Positions 46,749 to 55,139 of a stretch of 64,000 nucleotides of DNA are shown here, one piece after another. Numbering within the stretch: position 1 is the stretch's first letter; every line of letters starts with the position of its first letter. Origin of the DNA: Frateuria_A sp035944355 (GTDB taxonomy: Bacteria; Pseudomonadota; Gammaproteobacteria; Xanthomonadales; Rhodanobacteraceae); the NCBI RefSeq assembly GCF_035944355.1, contig NZ_DASZBH010000012.1, positions 239,320 to 303,319 of the forward strand. Direction: 5' to 3'. The position numbers and the translations under genes are program-made. The notes below the pieces were generated by a model that was not told where the DNA came from, ran no database searches, and was given only the letters and a program-made list of their open reading frames with translations.

Positions 46749-48176
46749 ATGCGCCTGCACATCCTCGGCATCTGCGGCACCTTCATGGGCGGCGTCGCCG
46801 CGCTCGCGCGCGAGCTGGGCCTCACGGTGGAAGGCTCCGACGCTGCCGTCTACCCGCCGATGAGCACCCAGCTCGAAGCGCTCGGCATCCGTTTGATGGA
46901 CGGCTATACGGCCGAACATCTGCAGCCCGCGCCGGATCTGGTCGTGGTCGGCAACGCGATGACGCGCGGCAACCCCGCGGTCGAGCACATGCTCGATGCG
47001 CGCCTGCGCTACGTGTCCGGCCCGCAGTGGCTGGGCGAGACGGTGCTGGCCGGGCGCGAGGTGCTGGCGGTGGCCGGCACGCACGGCAAGACCACCACCA
47101 CCAGCCTGCTGGCGCACCTGCTGGACAGCGTCGGCATGGCGCCGGGCTTCCTGATCGGCGGCGTGCCGGGCAACTTCGGCGTGTCCGCGCGCCTGGGGGG
47201 GGAAGGGGGGCAGAGTCACTTTTCCAAGACCTCCGGCGAAAACCACACGCTGCGGAAAAGTGACTCTGACCCCTTGTCCCCCTTCGTGATCGAGGCGGAC
47301 GAGTACGACACCGCGTTCTTCGACAAGCGCTCGAAGTTCGTGCACTACCGCCCGCGCGTGGCCATCCTCAACAACCTCGAGTACGACCACGCGGACATCT
47401 TCCCGGACCTGGCCGCGATCCAGCGGCAGTTCCACCACCTGGTGCGCACCGTGCCGCGCAACGGCCGACTGATCGTGAATGCGCACGACGCGGCGTTGGC
47501 GCAGGTGCTGGCGATGGGTTGCTGGACACCGGTGGAAACCTTCGGCATCGGCCAGGGCGACTGGCAGGCGCGGTTGCTCGAGGCGGACGGCTCGGCCTTC
47601 GCCGTGCAGTACTGCGGCGTGGCGGTCGGCGAGGTGCGCTGGTCGCTGCTGGGCCGGCACAGCGTGCTCAACGCGCTGGCCGCGCTGGCCGCGGCGACGG
47701 CGGCCGGTGCCGATGCGCGCGAGCTGCTGCCTGCCTTCGCAACTTTCGAAAGCGTCAAGCGCCGCATGGAGCTGGTGGGAGAAACCGGCGGCGTGCGCGT
47801 GTACGACGACTTCGCCCACCACCCCACCGCGATCGCCACCACCCTGGCCGGCCTGCGCGCCAAGGTAGGCGACGCGCGCATCCTGGTCGCGCTGGAGCCG
47901 CGCTCGAACTCGATGCGCCTGGGCGCCCACGCCGCCGGCCTTGCGCCCTCGCTGGCCGATGCCGACGCGGTGGTGTTCCTGCACCGCCCGGAACTGCCTT
48001 GGGATGCCGCGCGGGTCACCGACGCGCTGGCGGGCCGCGGCCGCACCGCGGCCACGGTGGCGGCGCTGATCGAGGCGCTGCGTGGGCAGGTCCGCCCGGG
48101 CGACCACGTGGTGTTCATGTCCAACGGCGGCTTCGAGAACGCGCCCCGGCGCTTCGTCCAGGCGATGGAAGGCTAA
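46749..48176 (+). CDS. mpl: UDP-N-acetylmuramate:L-alanyl-gamma-D-glutamyl-meso-diaminopimelate ligase with an in-frame insertion
   Basis: A 475-residue Mur-ligase-family enzyme that reattaches recycled murein tripeptide to UDP-MurNAc. ATP loop VLAVAGTHGKTTTTSLLAHL (near 105-124), FLIGGVPGNFGVSARLGG, IEADEYDTAFFDKRSKFVHY, LNNLEYDHADIFPDL and the C-terminal VYDDFAHHPTAIATTLAGL are all intact. Residues 152-177 (47202-47279) are foreign to the family. Ordinarily RLGG runs within one or two residues into PFxVIEADEYD. The extra 26 codons are made of a palindromic element and are in frame. Activity may be kept, since the insert falls in a loop. Confidence 0.93.
   Translation: MRLHILGICGTFMGGVAALARELGLTVEGSDAAVYPPMSTQLEALGIRLMDGYTAEHLQPAPDLVVVGNAMTRGNPAVEHMLDARLRYVSGPQWLGETVLAGREVLAVAGTHGKTTTTSLLAHLLDSVGMAPGFLIGGVPGNFGVSARLGGEGGQSHFSKTSGENHTLRKSDSDPLSPFVIEADEYDTAFFDKRSKFVHYRPRVAILNNLEYDHADIFPDLAAIQRQFHHLVRTVPRNGRLIVNAHDAALAQVLAMGCWTPVETFGIGQGDWQARLLEADGSAFAVQYCGVAVGEVRWSLLGRHSVLNALAALAAATAAGADARELLPAFATFESVKRRMELVGETGGVRVYDDFAHHPTAIATTLAGLRAKVGDARILVALEPRSNSMRLGAHAAGLAPSLADADAVVFLHRPELPWDAARVTDALAGRGRTAATVAALIEALRGQVRPGDHVVFMSNGGFENAPRRFVQAMEG
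47202..47279. repeat. palindromic element inserted in frame within mpl
   Basis: GGGGGCAGAGTCACTTTTCC (47206-47225) and its inverted partner (47254-47273) match at 19 of 20 positions around a 28-base loop. G-runs and C-runs outside extend the symmetry. The core GGGGTCAGAGTCACTTTT resembles a widely scattered intergenic repeat I recall from gammaproteobacterial genomes. Confidence 0.85.
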
Positions 48177-48204
48177 GTACCTCGTTGGGCAAACCGAATG
48201 GCAC

Positions 48205-49608
48205 CTAGGCCAGTGGCGCGTCGAAGCATGGCTCGCGCCGCTGGTACTCGCGCTGCGCGGCGAACCATACGCCCAGCCCGAAGCCCAGCGTCACCAACGC
48301 CAGCACTCCGCCGCCCAGCAGATAGCCGAGTGCGCCGACCAGCCACGCGCCACCCCAGTAGCTCGCCATGGCGCCGATCAGAACCATGGCGTTGACCAGC
48401 TGCCGGCCGACCGTGCCCTGCGGTCCGACCAGGTGGACGGCCAGCGCGACCAGGCCGCCGCCGCTGGCGACGATCAGCGTGACCAGCAGCATCAGACCGG
48501 GCTGGGCGGCGCGGCTCAGCGCGATGCCCAGCCCGGCGTAGGCCAGGGCGCTGAGCGTGCCGATCGGCACCAGCACCAGCAGCGCATCGGCCAGCATCTG
48601 CTGGTAGGCGGTGCGCGTGGCCGGTGCCAGCGTGAGATAGAGGTCGGCGAGGTTCGGACGCATGCGTTGCATGCCGCGGCCGACCTGCGGGAAGCGCGCG
48701 AGCGCGAGCAGCACGGCATAGGCGCCCACCACCGTGGCGTCGACGTGCCGGCGGTGCAGCGCCACCACCATGTACAAGCTGGCGAACACCGCCATGACCG
48801 CCATGCGCAGGACGATCGCACCGGCGTTGTCGTGCGGCAGCAGCAGGCGCCGCACCAAGGTCAGGCGGCGCGCGGTGGAGGGGTGTTCCCGGTAGCGCGC
48901 CAGCGCCCGTGCGAGCGCGCGCTGCGCCAGGGCGTCGAACACCTCCTCGATGCGCCGGCCCAAGGCGCTGCGCCGCGGGGCGGCCTCGGGCGTGGCGCCG
49001 CGCCCCAGGCTCAAGCCCTCCAGCGGAGAAACATCCGGCGGCCGGTCGGCCAACTGCAGCATCGGATGCAACGCCAGGCGCAGCAGCAGGGCGGCCAGAA
49101 GCAGCAGCAAGGGCAGCGTCAACGGCGAGCGCAGGGCGCGGTGCAGTACTTCGGCGACCAGGCCCGGCATCCAGCCAGCCAGCACCAGCAAAGGCCAGAA
49201 CAGGAGGCTGATCCAGCGCTCCACGCCCATCGCGAAGCCCATGGCCCCGGCGACCAGCAAGAGGCCGGCGCCCAGGAGCGCATGCGGGACACCCCATGCG
49301 AGTGCCAGCGCAGGCGGCACGCCCACCCAGACAGCCGCATCGGCCAGCGCCAGCCCGGCCAGGCGACGGCGGAACGCCGGCAGCAGGAAGCTTTCCGGCT
49401 GGCAGGCACCGCGCAGTGCGACGCCCAGGCCCATGTGCCAGAACCAGCTTCCCATCGCCATCAGCCCGGCGCCCAGGGCCGCTGCCTCGGCGTGCGGCGT
49501 GATCCACGCCCGGCACGCCAGCGCGGCCAACCACAACAGGTGGGCGAGCACGCCCAGCAGCGGCATCTGCCGGCACGGCAGCAGCCACAGTTGCAGGACC
49601 GCCCTCAT
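48205..49608 (-). CDS. polytopic membrane protein, probable ABC permease partner
   Basis: A 467-residue protein with about ten hydrophobic helices in two blocks (1-190 and 265-455), separated by a charged cytoplasmic segment (200-260). No family motif is recognised. Its ATG overlaps the stop codon of the ABC ATPase gene (ATGA), so it is almost surely that ATPase's membrane subunit, of ABC-2-like type. Substrate unknown. Confidence 0.8.
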   Translation of the reverse strand: MRAVLQLWLLPCRQMPLLGVLAHLLWLAALACRAWITPHAEAAALGAGLMAMGSWFWHMGLGVALRGACQPESFLLPAFRRRLAGLALADAAVWVGVPPALALAWGVPHALLGAGLLLVAGAMGFAMGVERWISLLFWPLLVLAGWMPGLVAEVLHRALRSPLTLPLLLLLAALLLRLALHPMLQLADRPPDVSPLEGLSLGRGATPEAAPRRSALGRRIEEVFDALAQRALARALARYREHPSTARRLTLVRRLLLPHDNAGAIVLRMAVMAVFASLYMVVALHRRHVDATVVGAYAVLLALARFPQVGRGMQRMRPNLADLYLTLAPATRTAYQQMLADALLVLVPIGTLSALAYAGLGIALSRAAQPGLMLLVTLIVASGGGLVALAVHLVGPQGTVGRQLVNAMVLIGAMASYWGGAWLVGALGYLLGGGVLALVTLGFGLGVWFAAQREYQRREPCFDAPLA

Positions 49609-50528
49609 GCCAGTTCCACGAACAGGTCTTCCAGTGTCGGCATGTCGATGCGCAGGCTGGCGTCCTGCTCCTTGGCCAGTTGGTGCAGACGCTCGGGCGG
49701 CACGTCTTCGAGCAGCAGGTGCAGGCTGGCGCCGGCAATGCGCGACTTGAGCACGCCATCCAGCGCCGGCGGCGCGCTCCAGCCGGCGGGACGGTTGAGC
49801 ACCGCGTGGCAGAGCCGCGCCTTCAGTTCGGCCAGCGGCCGGGTGAATTGGATGCGGCCATCGCGCAGCAGTGCGATGTCGGCGTCGGCGCGTTCCAGGT
49901 CGGCGGTGATATGGGTGGAGAAGATCACCGTCTTGCCCGGCGCGCCCATCAGCGCCAGCAGTTCGGCCATGAAGGCGCGGCGCGCCTGCGGATCCAGGCT
50001 GGCCACCGGCTCGTCCAGCACCAGCAGGTCCGGTTCCGGGGCGATCGCCCGCACGATGGCCAGCTTCTGGCGCTGGCCCTGGGACAGCCGGCCGATCTTC
50101 TGCGTCGGATCGATCTGCCACTCGTCCAACAGCCGCCCGGCAAGCGCCGGGTTCCAGCGCGCGTAGAAGGCAGCGGTAAAGTCGAGATAGCTCTTGACCC
50201 TCATCCAGGGAAAGAGCTCGAAGTTCTGCGGCACGAAGCCGACCCGGTGCAGCCGCTCGCCGCCCGGTTCGGCCATCGGTGCGCCGAACAATTCGACCGT
50301 GCCCTCATCGACCGGAGCCAGCCCGAGCAGGCATCGCAGCAGCGTCGTCTTGCCGGCGCCATTGCGCCCGAGCAGCCCGATCACGCGTCCGCAGGGCACC
50401 ACCCAGTCGATGCCGCACAACACTTCGTGCCGCCCGAAGCGCTTGCGTAGCCCGTCGATGCGCAGGGCCGGCACCGGCGTGGCCGCCTGGGCGGCGGGCG
50501 GGACGGGAAAGGATACGAGTGTGCCCAT
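49605..50528 (-). CDS. ABC transporter ATP-binding protein (ABC-2 type)
   Basis: A 307-residue ATPase. Walker A GLLGRNGAGKTTLLRCLLGL, Q-loop FVPQNFELFPWM, signature GRLSQGQRQKLAIVRA, Walker B LLVLDEPVASLD and the H-loop FSTHITADLE. The C-terminal 80 residues (KSRIAGASLHLLLEDVPPER, IDMPTLEDLFVELA) are typical of ABC-2 exporters of the YtrB/CcmA/NatA kind. It is translationally coupled to the membrane partner. Start at MGTLVSFP; a promoter lies in the short gap to the divergent SDR gene. Confidence 0.92.
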   Translation of the reverse strand: MGTLVSFPVPPAAQAATPVPALRIDGLRKRFGRHEVLCGIDWVVPCGRVIGLLGRNGAGKTTLLRCLLGLAPVDEGTVELFGAPMAEPGGERLHRVGFVPQNFELFPWMRVKSYLDFTAAFYARWNPALAGRLLDEWQIDPTQKIGRLSQGQRQKLAIVRAIAPEPDLLVLDEPVASLDPQARRAFMAELLALMGAPGKTVIFSTHITADLERADADIALLRDGRIQFTRPLAELKARLCHAVLNRPAGWSAPPALDGVLKSRIAGASLHLLLEDVPPERLHQLAKEQDASLRIDMPTLEDLFVELA

Positions 50529-50656
50529 CGGCGGCGGCTCCCGGGGTGACGCGCGCACTCTGATGGCGTGTGGCCGGCGCGTCCAGTGATCGTTGTCATC
50601 CGGCGTGGCGGCCGGGCGTATCCTGTCCGGCCCCACGACGACCGTTGGCTCGACCC

Positions 50657-51478
50657 ATGACCGACACGCTGGCCGGCAAGACCCTGTTCATCACCGGCGC
50701 CTCGCGCGGCATCGGCCTGGCGATCGCCCTGCGCGCCGCGCGCGACGGCGCCAACGTGGCGATCGCCGCCAAGAGCGGCGTGGCCAACCCGAAGCTCCCG
50801 GGCACCATCCACACCGCCGCGGCCGCGGTGGAGCAGGCGGGCGGCAAGGCGCTCGCGCTCAAGGTGGACATCCGTGACGAGCTCCAGGTGCAGGCGGCGG
50901 TGGCGCAGGTCGTCGAGCGCTTCGGCGGCATCGACATCGTGGTCAACAACGCCAGCGCGATCTGGCTGGCCGGCGTGGAGGACACGCCGGTCAAGCGTTT
51001 CGACCTCATGCAGCAGGTGAACACGCGCGGTACCTTCGTCGTCACCCAGGCCTGCCTGCCGCACCTGAAGCGTGCGGCCAACCCGCACGTGCTGATGCTG
51101 GCGCCGCCGCCCAGCCTGGACCCGAAGTGGTTCGCGCCGCATACCGCCTACACGATCGCCAAGATGGGCATGAGCCTGTGCGTGCTGGGCATGAGTGCGG
51201 AATTCGCGCCGCTGGGCATCGCGGTGAACGCGCTGTGGCCGCGCACGGTGATCGCGACGGCGGCGATCGCCATGATCGAAGGCGTCCGGCCCGAACAATG
51301 CCGCCGGCCGGAGATCGTCGCCGATGCCGCCCACGCCATCCTGACCCGTCCGGCGCGGGCCTACACCGGCCATTTCGCTATCGACGAGGACGTGCTGCGC
51401 GAGCAGGGAACAAGCGAGCTCGACCATTACGCCGTGCGGCCCGGAACGCCGTTGCTTTCCGACCTTTTCCTCGATTGA
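50657..51478 (+). CDS. SDR-family NAD(P)-dependent oxidoreductase, HSDL2-like
   Basis: A 273-residue short-chain dehydrogenase. Cofactor motif LFITGASRGIGLAIALRAAR, NNASAIW, and the active-site Tyr-Lys in HTAYTIAKMGMSLCVLGMSA. Ala-Pro-rich VLMLAPPPSLDPKWF replaces the usual serine loop, as in the HSDL2/SCP2-associated SDR group. That group is linked to fatty-acid or steroid oxidation. Start at MTDTLAGKTL. It ends 143 bases before the sigma54 regulator. Confidence 0.9.
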   Translation: MTDTLAGKTLFITGASRGIGLAIALRAARDGANVAIAAKSGVANPKLPGTIHTAAAAVEQAGGKALALKVDIRDELQVQAAVAQVVERFGGIDIVVNNASAIWLAGVEDTPVKRFDLMQQVNTRGTFVVTQACLPHLKRAANPHVLMLAPPPSLDPKWFAPHTAYTIAKMGMSLCVLGMSAEFAPLGIAVNALWPRTVIATAAIAMIEGVRPEQCRRPEIVADAAHAILTRPARAYTGHFAIDEDVLREQGTSELDHYAVRPGTPLLSDLFLD

Positions 51479-51520
51479 CCCGCCCTTCACGGGCGCTGTC
51501 ATTAGGTTTGCACGTCTTTT

Positions 51521-51536
51521 TGTGATATTCATCACA
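51521..51536 (+). promoter_or_regulatory. CRP/Clp-type binding site
   Basis: TGTGATATTCATCACA has perfect TGTGA-N6-TCACA arms. It lies 84 bases before the sigma54 regulator start and 42 bases after the SDR stop. In Xanthomonadales the CRP homologue Clp, whose DNA binding is inhibited by cyclic di-GMP, recognises this sequence. Confidence 0.75.
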
Positions 51537-51620
51537 GTCCGCTGCCCGGGAAGGGTGGCGTTCGCAGCCGGCAGGGGCTGGCTGATCGGCACAGGGCATC
51601 CGTCAGGGGCGGAGGTGACG

Positions 51621-52973
51621 ATGGTCGTGGCAATGGCACCACCCAGGCGTTGCGTCGTCTGGTTCGGCAGTCCTGCCGGTGACGAAAGCAATGGGCTGGG
51701 GCGCTCCGGCTGGTCGGTGCGCGTCGCCGACGTCCGCGCCAGCGGCGTGGGTGCCCGCAATGGCGACATCGTGGTCGCGCTGGCGGACTTGCGCCAGGGC
51801 GACGATGCCACCTTGAACGCGATGGAAGGCATGGTTGCCGAGCATCCGGGGGTACCCTGGGTCGCGTTGGTCGCGCCGGAGACGCCGGCACACGAGCCGC
51901 GCGTGACCTCGATCCTGCGCGACTGCATGGCGGTATTCACCAGTCCGATCGACCTGCCGCGCCTGCGTGAGGCTCTCGACCGCCTCGGCGATGGTGGCGT
52001 GCCTGCGCGCAGCGCGCCGGACATGGCCGGCCTGGTCGGCCGCAGCGCGGCGATGCAGACTCTGCGCACCAGCCTGCGCAAGTTCGCTCCGGTGGACCTG
52101 CCCGTACTGATCACCGGCGAGACCGGCACCGGCAAAGAGGTGGCCGCGAGCGCCGTGCACCAGCTTTCGCCCCGCGCGGGCGGGCCGTTCGTGGCGATCA
52201 ACTGCGGCGCCCTGCCGGGCAATCTGGTGCAATCGGAACTGTTCGGCCATGAACGCGGCGCTTTCACTGGCGCCACTTCGCGCCGCATCGGGCACATCGA
52301 GAGCGCCAGCGGCGGCACCGTGTTCCTCGACGAGATCGGCGACCTGCCGCTGGATGCGCAGACCAGCCTGCTGCGCTTCCTGCAGGAGGGCACCATCGTG
52401 CGGGTCGGCAGCAGCCAGAGCCTGCGTGCGGACGTGCGCGTCCTGGCCGCCACCCACGTGGACATGGAGAAGGCGGTGGCGGCCGGCCGCTTCCGCCAGG
52501 ACCTCTATTACCGGCTCAACGTGTTGCGCGTGCAGATACCCCCGCTGCGGGAGCGCGACGGCGATGTCGAACTGCTGGCGCAGCATTTCCTGGACGCCTT
52601 CCGTGAGCAGCACGACTGCCATGCGCGCGCGTTCAGCGTGACGGCGCGCCGGGCGCTGCGCGAGTTCCATTGGCCGGGCAATGTGCGCGAGCTGGTCAAC
52701 CGTGTGCAGCGCGCCGCGGTGGTGGCCGACGATACGCTGATCGGCGTGGGCGACCTGGACCTGCCCGTGCGTCCCGGCCGCGGGACGGCAGCAGGCCTGG
52801 ACCGCGTGCGCGTGTCGGCCGAACGCGACGCGCTGGTCGCCTGCCTGCGCGAGACCCGCTTCAACGTGAGCGAATGCGCGCGCCGGCTCGGCATCGCGCG
52901 GGTCACCGTCTACCGTCTGTGCAAGAAGCATGGCCTGGCGCTGGACGAATTGGCGCAGGCCACCGCGCGCTGA
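51621..52973 (+). CDS. sigma54-dependent enhancer-binding regulator (VpsR/FleQ-like), Fis-type HTH
   Basis: A 450-residue activator. The N-terminal region (1-130) looks like a degenerate receiver-type domain without a clear phosphoacceptor. The AAA+ domain has Walker A GETGTGKE (166-173), the sigma54-contact loop GAFTGA (213-218), Walker B GGTVFLDEIG (231-240) and FRQDLYYRLNVLRVQIPPLR. The C-terminal Fis HTH is FNVSECARRLGIARVTVYRL. GAFTGA is intact, so it should activate sigma54 promoters. GGAGG stands five bases before ATG 51621. It is convergent with the amyloid-like operon whose sigma54 promoter it probably drives. Confidence 0.92.
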   Translation: MVVAMAPPRRCVVWFGSPAGDESNGLGRSGWSVRVADVRASGVGARNGDIVVALADLRQGDDATLNAMEGMVAEHPGVPWVALVAPETPAHEPRVTSILRDCMAVFTSPIDLPRLREALDRLGDGGVPARSAPDMAGLVGRSAAMQTLRTSLRKFAPVDLPVLITGETGTGKEVAASAVHQLSPRAGGPFVAINCGALPGNLVQSELFGHERGAFTGATSRRIGHIESASGGTVFLDEIGDLPLDAQTSLLRFLQEGTIVRVGSSQSLRADVRVLAATHVDMEKAVAAGRFRQDLYYRLNVLRVQIPPLRERDGDVELLAQHFLDAFREQHDCHARAFSVTARRALREFHWPGNVRELVNRVQRAAVVADDTLIGVGDLDLPVRPGRGTAAGLDRVRVSAERDALVACLRETRFNVSECARRLGIARVTVYRLCKKHGLALDELAQATAR

Positions 52974-52998
52974 CCCGCAAGCGCCGCCACTTTCGCGG

Positions 52999-54315
52999 CT
53001 AGAACATGTAGGGGACCTTGAAGCTCAGGCTGAAGTCGGGCGCGTCCGGCGTCAATCCGATGCCCAGCATCGAGACCAACGTGGTGTGCTCGCTCAGCGC
53101 ATGGGTCACCCCCAGATTGAACGTGGCCGCGTTGGCGTTCGAGCCGATCACCTTGGTCCAGGGCGAACCCTGGTAGCGAAGCTCGGCCTTGGCGCTCAAC
53201 TTGTCGCTGAAGGACAGACTGAGGCTGGTGCGTTCGTTGAAGGCGAAGGCCACACCGGTGCCGAAGTAGTACGTGTTGCCGAGCTTCACCGAGCCGGGGC
53301 TGAGGTTTTGCGGATCGGTGCTGATGTTGGAGAAGTCGCGCGGACGCGAATAGATGTAGCCGATGTTGGCGAACACGATCGCCGGATCCAGTGTCTTGAT
53401 CGCGGAGAGCCCCAGATTGGCCTGCCATACGCCGTTGCCGGTCGGCTGCTTCTCCGGCACGGCGAAACGGGTGTACTGGTCGCCGGGGGGCTGGATCACC
53501 TTCCAGAGGATGCCGTAGGGAGCCTGCCCGGTCGGCGCCGTGATGCCGAGGGTCAGCACGGTGTCGGGCCGCGTATCGGTCTCGGCGAACAGCTTGTAGT
53601 TGGCGCTCAGGGCGATGTCGCCCAGGCCCTTGCCGCCGGTCTGTTCCTCGGCGAGCGCTGCGGCCGAGCCGCCGGCGCCGCCCTTCTGGTAGACCGTCCT
53701 GCGGGCCAGGTAGGGCACGTCCAGGTTGAGCGTCAGGCGCGGACTGAAGCCGTAGCGGGCGGCCAGGTTGTAGGTGAGCGAGTCGGACTTGACGTCCTCG
53801 ACTGCGATGTTGCCCAGGAAGATCGCATCCAGCGCAAGGAAGCCGTTCAAGGTGATCTGGCTGCGGTCGTAGCGGCTGTAGCTGACACTGTTCTCCAGCG
53901 TGAAGCGGCGGTCGAACAGGGCGTGCTCCTGCTGGAGCGCGTCCTTCAGGCTGCGGGTGGGGGCTTCGGTGCGTGCGGCCTGCGCCTCGGAGGCACTGCC
54001 GGCCCGGTTGCCCTCGTCAGGCGGCGCTGCCGCCTGCGCCGTCTCCGGCGCCGGTGGTGCGCCAGCGGGCGCCGGCAGGACGGTCGGCGCGGTTTTGCCG
54101 GCCAGCCGCGACTGCAGGGCCTGCACCTGCATGTCCAGTTCGCGCAACTGTCGAACCTGCTGCGCGTAGCTGGCTTTCAATGCCTGCAGCTGGGCCAGCA
54201 GGGTTTCCACCTGGGCCTCGTCCTGCGGGGTGGGCGCCGCCTGCGCGGCGAGGTCGAAAGGCAGGCTGGCGAGCAGCCCGCATGCCACCGCGGTGGCCAA
54301 CAAGGTCTTGTGCAT
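52999..54315 (-). CDS. outer-membrane beta-barrel with N-terminal coiled coil, FapF-like amyloid exporter
   Basis: A 438-residue protein. Signal peptide 1-26, then a coiled coil at about 32-70 (VETLLAQLQALKASYAQQVR, ELDMQVQALQSRL). A Pro/Ala-rich linker (75-115) and a 12-strand-type barrel (130-438) follow: LENSVSYSRYDRSQITLNGF, LTLNLDVPYLARRTV, TLVSMLGIGLTPDAPDFSLS, ending in aromatic KVPYMF. Pseudomonas FapF has this architecture and similar length: a trimeric barrel whose helical plug gates secretion of amyloid subunits. Last gene of the cluster, 46 bases after the FapE-position gene. Confidence 0.75.
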   Translation of the reverse strand: MHKTLLATAVACGLLASLPFDLAAQAAPTPQDEAQVETLLAQLQALKASYAQQVRQLRELDMQVQALQSRLAGKTAPTVLPAPAGAPPAPETAQAAAPPDEGNRAGSASEAQAARTEAPTRSLKDALQQEHALFDRRFTLENSVSYSRYDRSQITLNGFLALDAIFLGNIAVEDVKSDSLTYNLAARYGFSPRLTLNLDVPYLARRTVYQKGGAGGSAAALAEEQTGGKGLGDIALSANYKLFAETDTRPDTVLTLGITAPTGQAPYGILWKVIQPPGDQYTRFAVPEKQPTGNGVWQANLGLSAIKTLDPAIVFANIGYIYSRPRDFSNISTDPQNLSPGSVKLGNTYYFGTGVAFAFNERTSLSLSFSDKLSAKAELRYQGSPWTKVIGSNANAATFNLGVTHALSEHTTLVSMLGIGLTPDAPDFSLSFKVPYMF

Positions 54316-54361
54316 GGTGTCGTTCCCCCTGGACCGAAGCACGCCGGGCGGTGGCGCGCCT

Positions 54362-55129
54362 TCAGTTTCCTGCGATGCCTCGGGTGAGGCCGATCGCCTG
54401 CGCCACGTTCTGGGCAAGCGGTAGATTGGTGGAAGTGGCCTGGCGCACCAGGTCGATCTCCAGCCGGTTGCTCACATTCTGGTCGTCGGCGGCCAGTTGT
54501 ACGCTCTGGCCGAGGCTGCCGTTGCGGATCCACTGCTGCACCGCGCCCTGGCCGGCGATCGTCAGCCGCACGGCGGCAGACTGCCCGTCGAAGCCGACCG
54601 ACACGCTGGCGCTGCCGTCGCTGAGGCTTTCGCCGCCCAGGCCGGCGCTCCTCCCGCCAGCCGCGGGGGCGTTGCCGTCGCGCACGGTCAACTGGGTCAG
54701 GTTGCTGGCGAGGTTGCCATCGCCGGCGACCTGCACGCTCTGCAGTAGGCCGCCGACGTTGGCCAGGCCGCTGCTCTCGATGCTGCGGGTGCCGCCGGTC
54801 GCGGGCATCGGCACCGGCGCATCGGCGCGGGTGATGCTCACGCTCGGCATGAAGGTCAGTGTCGGCTGCCCCTGTCCGTTGCGAAAATCCATGCCGAAGG
54901 CCAGTGCGCCCTGCAGTTGTTGGCCGCTTGCGGTCTGCCAGGTGGAGATCATGCGCACGCCGAACCAGACGACCATGTGGTTGTCGACGACGTAGCGGCC
55001 GCGCATGGCATTGAGCTCGGTATCGGCCAGTTCGTGCAGGCCGGCACCCGGTGCGGCCTCGGCCGCGCGAGCGTGGAGCGCGGGGGCCAGCAGCAGTGCG
55101 GCAAGGAACAGATGCGAGCGGCGGAGCAT
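54362..55129 (-). CDS. exported protein in the FapE position of the amyloid-like cluster
   Basis: A 255-residue protein with a signal peptide (1-21). ELADTELNAMRGRYVV stands at the start of the mature part. Beta-rich, Asn/Gly/Gln-rich sequence follows, with LLQSVQVAGDGNLASNLTQL and SVQLAADDQNVSNRLEIDL. These loosely echo the repeat motif of the two predicted fibre subunits. I do not recognise a domain by itself. It begins 10 bases after the C39 peptidase stop and precedes the FapF-like barrel. By position it should be an extracellular or periplasmic accessory of the fibre. Confidence 0.75.
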   Translation of the reverse strand: MLRRSHLFLAALLLAPALHARAAEAAPGAGLHELADTELNAMRGRYVVDNHMVVWFGVRMISTWQTASGQQLQGALAFGMDFRNGQGQPTLTFMPSVSITRADAPVPMPATGGTRSIESSGLANVGGLLQSVQVAGDGNLASNLTQLTVRDGNAPAAGGRSAGLGGESLSDGSASVSVGFDGQSAAVRLTIAGQGAVQQWIRNGSLGQSVQLAADDQNVSNRLEIDLVRQATSTNLPLAQNVAQAIGLTRGIAGN

Positions 55130-55139
55130 GATGCGGCCC

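Noticed and set aside
50381..52465. 694-codon minus-strand frame overlapping the SDR and sigma54 regulator genes
   Set aside because: No recognisable domain; both plus-strand genes keep complete catalytic motifs and one has a strong Shine-Dalgarno.
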